Assembly: GCF_905163445.1 (NCBI RefSeq)
Contig: NC_053183.1
Location: forward strand, 558,001 to 622,000
DNA from: Pararge aegeria
Taxonomy: Eukaryota > Arthropoda > Insecta > Lepidoptera > Nymphalidae
Length of the DNA: 64,000 nt
Reading direction: 5' to 3'
Below, piece after piece: positions 57,872-64,000 of the stretch (positions are counted from its first letter, which is position 1; each line of letters begins with the position of its first letter). The notes beneath the pieces were generated by a model that saw only the letters and a list, made by a program, of their open reading frames with translations, had not been told where the DNA came from and made no database searches. The position numbers and the translations under genes are program-made.

Positions 57872-60800
57872 ATGACCGAAGAAATCAAATTATTTACCAG
57901 GGACGAATTAAAGTGTCGCAACTCTCGGGAAGACGCGATTCTTATCATCCACAATGGTGTGTACGACGTAACCAAGTTTCTCGACGAGGTAAGTGTGTGA
58001 TTTTCGTATATTTAATCTCTATAAACCGCGTCACGCTGGCTCATTTATTAACTTGCGTCTTGTCTAAAGGCAGGAACCCGAGTTTCTAATATATCGTTCT
58101 TATCAGCCTCTAATGAATTATTAATAGACGAAGCAAAGATTTAGTATCATTTACCATTCCAGTATGTCTAAATGTTACTATGCATCTACTGGATCCGGTC
58201 AAAGGGCAAACTAAAAGCAAACAAAAAGTTTCACTAAATAGAATATAACACCTTTGAAATAGTTAATACTTTTTTGGTTTCATGACTTGGTGGCAAATTT
58301 TAAGCCTACTTATTAAATATTTCTTTTTGTATATTAAGTTGAAATTTTTAGTTTAACTAAAAAAAGACAGGCTTTCAAACAGTATTTGATGCCTATGGTT
58401 TAGGTTGTGGTTGGTTTAGGTTAATTACATGGGATGGTTTAGGTTAATTACATTTGTTAGCTAAATGCTGTTAAAATTATGGAAAAAATAATATTTATTA
58501 ACACTTAATTATGAAAGTTTCTGTAATAGGTCTTAATTAATATTTTTTTAATTTGTTTTTATATACACTGAATATAAATAAATAAATTAAACTTGTTTCA
58601 CTGTATTAGTTAAAGGGGTCATATTTAAATTTTTGAATATTTCACTACATATTTGACCATTATATTTTGTTACTCTTTAAAAGAAAAACCAATAAGCTTG
58701 GTTGTTTTTCACTTTGGTTTCACATAATTTCTATCTAATGTAGTTGTAATTAGGTAGTTAAATAAATTATCCTAATGGTATCAGGTCTTGTATATTATTT
58801 CAAAATAGTTAATTGCAAAGTTCCATCCATTGGAATATGAAGTTTTTTTGTAATTTCCAATCCAGCTATAAATATACAATTGCATTAAATAAGGGTTATT
58901 CATATACCTCAATCTCAGGGCATTTCAGGCTTCAGGCTGTACTTGAACTGATCAACTTGTCAGGGATACGTGACCAGACATAGCAGACAGTTAAAAATGT
59001 TTTAATTTTTCGCTACATTAAACCATCACATACCAAATTTAGGCCAGAAATAAATCATAAATCCGATCCAAACCCTTCAGCAGGATAAATTAAGAAAGGT
59101 CCAATAATAAATTAAATCTTTGATTTAAATTGTAATACATTCAATGCAAAATATTAAATAACATTTTTTGGATTGGATGTTTTATAAATTTTTATCTGTC
59201 TGGTTGTGCCTTGCAACACTAAGACTAGTTAATATTAAACAATGGAAGCTGGTATATCAAAACGCGGGAGAATAAAGCGGAATTCATTCTTAATTACGAG
59301 TTTGTACAATTATATGCAGGAATTTTTTCTCCCCTCCGGAGGCTCTGAACCTTGGCTTGATGGACTTTATAAAAGGAATGTGGAGGCGAATGTCGAATGC
59401 AAGGCATCTGAGCGGCGGGATTATTGGAAATTCCGGCACGTGCCTCCCTTGCAGATAGACTCATTACTGCCCTATTTTATCCAGTTGATTTCTACAATTA
59501 TTTTATGTGTAATACGATTGTACACTCGTGAAAGCTAGCCTACCTTTAATACGTACTTTGGTACACACTTAACTATCTAATTATAATTGAGTTATCCTTA
59601 AAGATGATGGCGACATTTGTTCCTGTACAAAAGCGGATAATAGATTTCCTCTTTTTTCTCTTTTCTATAATATTTAAATAAACAAACAGACATGCCGAAT
59701 ATTTTTGGGTCAACCTATTTTGCATCAAAAACGCTCCTTGTGTGCTTAGACCTAAAGATGGAATTTCTCCACAGCATCCTGGAGGGGAGGAGGTCCTGCT
59801 CGAGTTGGCTGGACAGGACGCCACGGAGCCTTTCGAAGACGTCAGCCACAGTTCCGACGCAAGGTATTTAGCTCGCTCGTCTCTATTCCTTTTCATTAAG
59901 ATGGCGACAGAGACATAAGACGGATAACGGATCATAATCCTTAGTCAAAGTCCACTGCTCGGCACAGGCCTCTCAAGAGATAGAGGGAGAGAGCACATGG
60001 ACATACCAGACTGCTTTAATGCGGATTTTGAAATATATAAATATACCAGGGCTAGCCTATTTCGGACCGATGGTAAGTGATGCTGCGTCCTAGAAAATTC
60101 CCATTTATTCTTGATTTGATGGAACTGGAAGGGCATTCCAGATGATTTCGGTGCTTATCAGAAACGAGGAAGCGAACCGCTTGGTACTTATCCATAGGAT
60201 ATGAACTATGTAACGGCGCAGAGTTACAGACTGTGTCAATGCATCGCGATTCGGAAAGAAAGGTGAAGGTGAAACGTTATGTGCGTAATTTATTTCGTGC
60301 GGAGTTCCGATTTCATTGCCAATTTTTGGTCCGGGTAGAACTGGGTAAATATATCTTAAATAAAATTATTTTCGCTCCTATTCTACGAGTTTTGTAGTTC
60401 CTCCTTCAGTCGTACTCATCCGGAGTAAATAACTCCAGCACCACATCTCGAATATGTCAATACGTTTGCATTTTGTGGTTATTGAATGTTATTTCAGTGC
60501 TCCTCCCACAACGCGATTCTGAGGTTTTTCAATGGATTCCCCAATAAGGGCATTATAACATGTCATACGTAAAAACCTTCCTGTTTTTACAAACACAATT
60601 TATGCAATCATTCACATTCGGGTCGCAGATGTCAAACAAACACAAAACGCGTTTCAAGGTCTTATTTGTAATGCTCTCAGATTTCTTATCAATTGTACCT
60701 ACTTGTACTTTGTCGCGGGATGGTTTAAGTTTTCATTTATAATCGCATGCAAGACTTGCGCTTGACTAACATAATGCCTTAAAGCGATGATGCGGTCTCG

Positions 60801-62441
60801 TATTTACCTAGGAAACTCCTCCATTGTACGGTTTTCTTTTCGATCGGTCTGGTCGGTCGGTGGAAAGTTGAAAGACTAAGAGTACTTAATGCTCAAGTAC
60901 CTACTTCATGTGCTTGATATTCTAATCATATTCATCTACATCATTGACGTCATTGCTATTTAGAACGTCCAACTTCACAGTCCTATTGTTCTTCTTTGAC
61001 TGAACATAACCAGTAGGCAAAGAATTAAGATCACACAGAAACCTTGTACACGACTAATATTGAAGCCACTCTACTTGGCAGTAATTATTTTACCTCTAAT
61101 GTTCTTAACGTTTACGTTAATTTGGGGAAATGGGAAAAGTTTGTGAGCTAGGAACATTCCGCGTGTGTCAAAAGAGACGTGCGCGGGGCGTTTTCACTGT
61201 TGTTGGAAACAATGCACTGCATGCATCGATCACTAATAAAAAGTGACGTGACTCTTTTTATTCGTGATCGATGCATGCAAAAAATGTATGAATGAGGGTT
61301 CTGTATGTTTTTAATCTGTGCCGGCCGATATTGTTGTTATATTGCTTGCTAAATTGTAATACTTCCAAATTGTTATTTTGAATGGCGGCTAGTTTTATCT
61401 CCAGAACGGCGCTGTTGCGGCAAAACAATCAATTTATTGAGAGGTGCTAAATCAGACGTAAAATTACGCGTTTTTACGATTTCAATGCCATATATTCATT
61501 TCAAAATAACATAAAAAGAAATATACTTTATTAATGTATGCTTTTATATTTTTTTCAAGTTGCACCGAACGATTGAATAGCTAATTAAATCGCCCTACTT
61601 TTAAACTATCACCCGAATTTTAAACTACTAGTTTAATAGTCGGGTGGGTTATAGGTACAACTATAGCGATTTGAGTATTTTTTTAAAGTAACTTGAGCAT
61701 ATGCTATCGATAAGCATAATTTGGTCAAGTGAAACTGATGATGTAGACCACGGTTGGCCACCGGAACTACACAAAAATAAGTATTGCACTGGATGCGCTT
61801 CGATTATTATTATGATGTGCATCAGCCGGCCTTTCACACTCCACGGCCTGTGGCCAGCTACTACGGCAACCCACGTCGTCATCACCATCACTAACAACCT
61901 ATTAGCGGCCCACTACAGGGCACGGGTCTTCACTCAGAATGAGAAGGGTTTAGGCCTTAGTCCACTACGCTGGACTTGCGTAATGCACTCCAATGTTAAG
62001 TTTCCGGTGAGGCCTCAACTGCCATCGGCCATGCAACTACAGCACGGCTAGCATGGGCCGATTAGAAGACAATTATCCTCCGAGGGAAGGATGAAAATGT
62101 ATCTTATCCCACAGCTTTATCAACTCTCAGAGCACTGGCGCACTGGTGGAAATAATACATGTGTAAACTTCCCCTATTCAATGTTCATTTGCTTTAGCAG
62201 GTAGACACGGGGGATATAATTTTTGTCTCCCGCCTGTGCTAGCCCTGCTGAATGGAAGCTGAATGTAGGTCCCGTAGATTATGTTTGGCTTGATATAATT
62301 TTGCTCGCCGGCAGATCGCTGATGACCAAGTACAAGATCGGCGAGCTGGTGGAAGCGGACCGCACGCAGACCAAGGCGGCGTTCTCCCCGCAGTGGAGCA
62401 ACGACCAGCAGCAGGAGCAGGGCAAGTGCGTAATCGCCTAG
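57872..62441 (+). CDS. Cyt-b5: Cytochrome b5, isoform ending in a CaaX box
   Basis: Exons 57872-57988, 59775-59863 and 62315-62441 join in phase to 110 residues. Cytochrome b5 is a haem electron carrier for desaturases, elongases and P450s, normally fixed to the ER by a C-terminal helix. The haem domain is intact: HPGG with His40 and the second ligand His64 in EDVSHSSDAR (VGHS is commoner), then KYKIGELVE. After FSPQWSNDQQQEQGK the frame ends CVIA-stop, a CaaX prenylation motif, with no membrane helix. A GC-type splice donor, GCAAGT, at 62422-62427 overlaps this end, so a second isoform could splice to an anchor exon beyond the window; I found no such exon by 64000. Start context is aaatATGA. 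Introns are 1.8 and 2.4 kb and hold repeats. Confidence 0.93.
59100..59774. other. Cytochrome b5 intron 1, unexplained 98-codon frame
   Basis: The frame 59242-59538 (+) reads through a GC-richer patch (FFLPSGGSEPWLDGLYKR) with no recognised family; it is likely chance or a decayed repeat. Confidence 0.3.
61130..61300. repeat. Repeat shared with 22150-22260, with a 26-bp-arm hairpin
   Basis: tttgtgagctaggaacattc and gacgtgcgcggggcg recur near 22165-22220. A palindrome follows: arms 61218-61243 and 61254-61279 match at 25 of 26 positions. Confidence 0.7.
61860..61995 (-). mobile_element. SINE family 2 fragment
   Basis: gcccactacagggcacgggt and gagaagggtttaggccttag match the 25497 copy; the tRNA-like end is missing. 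Confidence 0.65.
62045..62260 (+). repeat. Interspersed repeat related to 2175-2605
   Basis: Shares gcatgggcc, agacaattatc, ggaaataata and gctttagcaggtagacac with that copy. It ends just before cytochrome b5 exon 3. Confidence 0.6.
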
Positions 62442-64000
62442 ACCACTCACGCCACCACTGACCACACCACATACGGCACTTGGTACACGCTTGTTCCCGT
62501 ACACCCCTAGACTCTTCGAAGGTACCTTTACATACAGAGAGAAACGTTGGCCCGCGCATTCACAAACATCACTTGCAGTGTAACCGAATGTTTGGCTACT
62601 CCAGTAGTTTCGGCTGATATTGTTTATGGAATCTAGTGTTTTTTTTAATTTGTACACACATACATAAGCGATATCGCTTTAATAATTGAAATGCAATGTT
62701 GTGGCGAAATTCACAATTAATTCAGAAGAAACCCATAAAACAAGCTACTTTACAACTTTTATTTCTTTGGTAAGAATTTGTTTGAAAGTTACTCAATTTT
62801 CTTTCGAGCACAGCCTGCCAGAGACGGACTCGAATACTGAATTCTAGTTACAAAATATGCCGCAAACAAACTGTAACTTCGAGTTAGTTTTGCTATACAC
62901 ACCAATCAAATTAATGAAAAACTTGAGACATCATATTATTTCAATAATTAACTGGAGGTACATGTGGAAACACTATAAAGTTATATTTGTGATCTGCGGT
63001 GGTAAGTGTCTCGAAACAACAGTTTTCTTAGTTTATGATGAGATTTCCTTGAATTGTATACCTAGTAGTATTGAATCGACCCATCAAACGACCCCCTAGT
63101 CTATAGTCTCAGAAGCAACAATTAAATACTCTTAACTGGTTTTAATATTATGTACTATGCAGTGCTTTTTACTATATCAGTTATTAGTGAAAACAATCAT
63201 TATTATCCTCGCTATCGCGCCACAAAACGGTTGTCATGTAAAAAAGATAAAATGTATAATTTGTCCAATCAGTATGACATAACATGAATCCATATTATTA
63301 TTTTCCGTTCAGGCAATAATGTAATAAGTCACACGTGGTGGAACAGTCGTATCTGATCTAAATGTGGTCATGGAAAACTAGGCTAACTTGCCAACCTGAC
63401 GATGCCCGTTTTCGCTCTTGCACTGGTTGCGTGTGAGTGTGGCGTCACAATTTTGTCCTACTAACTGTCCGAGACTTATCATTATTTACTATCGTGAATG
63501 TAAACAATTTTTTTTTTAAATCTATAATTTAATTTAGTTCGTGCTTATCGTCCGTGTATACATTAGGTTTCAACATGCTCAAAATGAATGCCTGGTTTAT
63601 ACGTATATTCCCTGAGAGTGCAAAATTAATAATACTACAAGACATTGGCGGAAGTTTTTCTGTGAATGTTCAATCTGTTTGGCGACCTCCCTGAGCCATT
63701 AAAGGGGACGTCCCAGATTATTATTTTATTTTTAAATTCGGGTTTAAGTTGTCTGTCAGTTTTCAGCATTGCTAGTTACCACCCTACTGAACAAGATTGC
63801 GCTTTCCTGTGCGATACCGCGTGGAAGCCGCGAAGGGTTTATTATTACTGCTATATCCCTAACAGGTCGGCCCGCTAGCTGGCGTAACTTTAACCGTTTA
63901 CGCATCGCACGCAACTGAATGTCTCGTAGTAATTATTTTTGCAACATTTTTCAATGACGATCAGCTCCTATTGGTCGTAGCGTGATTTTATAAAACCTTC
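62442..64000. other. 3' flank of cytochrome b5, no gene seen
   Basis: Searched for a membrane-anchor exon for cytochrome b5; none found. ORFs at 62857 and 63666 are not coding-like. Family 3 and Helitron-like fragments lie after 63840. Confidence 0.45.

Noticed and set aside
62178..62657. 159-codon minus-strand ORF
   Set aside because: Antisense of cytochrome b5 exon 3 and its flanking repeat.
62800..63010. Possible cytochrome b5 anchor exon (acceptor near 62812, donor-like GTAAGT near 63001)
   Set aside because: In the phase left by the GC donor it meets stops and has no hydrophobic helix.

Overview
This is a 64-kb piece of an insect nuclear genome, most likely a butterfly or moth. The background is AT-rich, coding exons are small and often GC-rich, introns are long and begin GT/end AG, and there is a dense population of short interspersed elements of lepidopteran type: tRNA-derived SINEs, LEP1-like Helitrons ending CTAGT, hAT and Tc1-like MITEs, and tails of non-LTR retrotransposons. 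There are no operons, ribosome binding sites, CRISPR arrays or intact tRNA/rRNA genes. I cannot name the species.

Layout. Positions 1-19,340 are gene-poor and repeat-rich, with one ambiguous GC-rich block at about 515-755. Positions 19,341-27,581 (+) hold the last exons of a gene for an acidic/Pro-Ala-rich protein that I do not firmly recognise (possibly phostensin/taperin-like); upstream exons are not visible, and one extra phase-compatible exon at 22,349-22,419 could be an alternative end. Positions 27,582-35,676 have no recognisable gene. Positions 35,677-37,380 (+) are a complete intronless mitochondrial delta-1-pyrroline-5-carboxylate dehydrogenase (ALDH4A1 family, proline catabolism). 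Positions 40,951-42,199 (+) are a complete four-exon Hikeshi gene (HSP70 nuclear import). Positions 54,935-48,341 (-) are a complete ten-exon CDC7 kinase gene (replication origin firing), with LINE remnants in its introns. About 800 bp away and divergently transcribed, 55,739-56,775 (+) is a three-exon CISD3-type mitochondrial protein with two CDGSH iron-sulfur motifs. Positions 57,872-62,441 (+) are a three-exon cytochrome b5 whose last readable exon ends in a CaaX box, CVIA, instead of the usual membrane anchor. Positions 62,442-64,000 show no gene.

The genes are ordinary single-copy housekeeping functions with no sign of working as one system, although P5CDH, CISD3 and cytochrome b5 all touch redox or mitochondrial metabolism. 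All exon models were built by hand from splice consensus, reading phase and remembered family motifs; phases close exactly across every intron of the four multi-exon complete genes. The observations most worth checking are the CaaX-ending cytochrome b5, a second cysteine cluster in CDC7, a perfect hairpin filling a third of a 156-nt CDC7 intron, two different Helitrons inserted at the same site of two SINE copies, and the alternative terminal exon.
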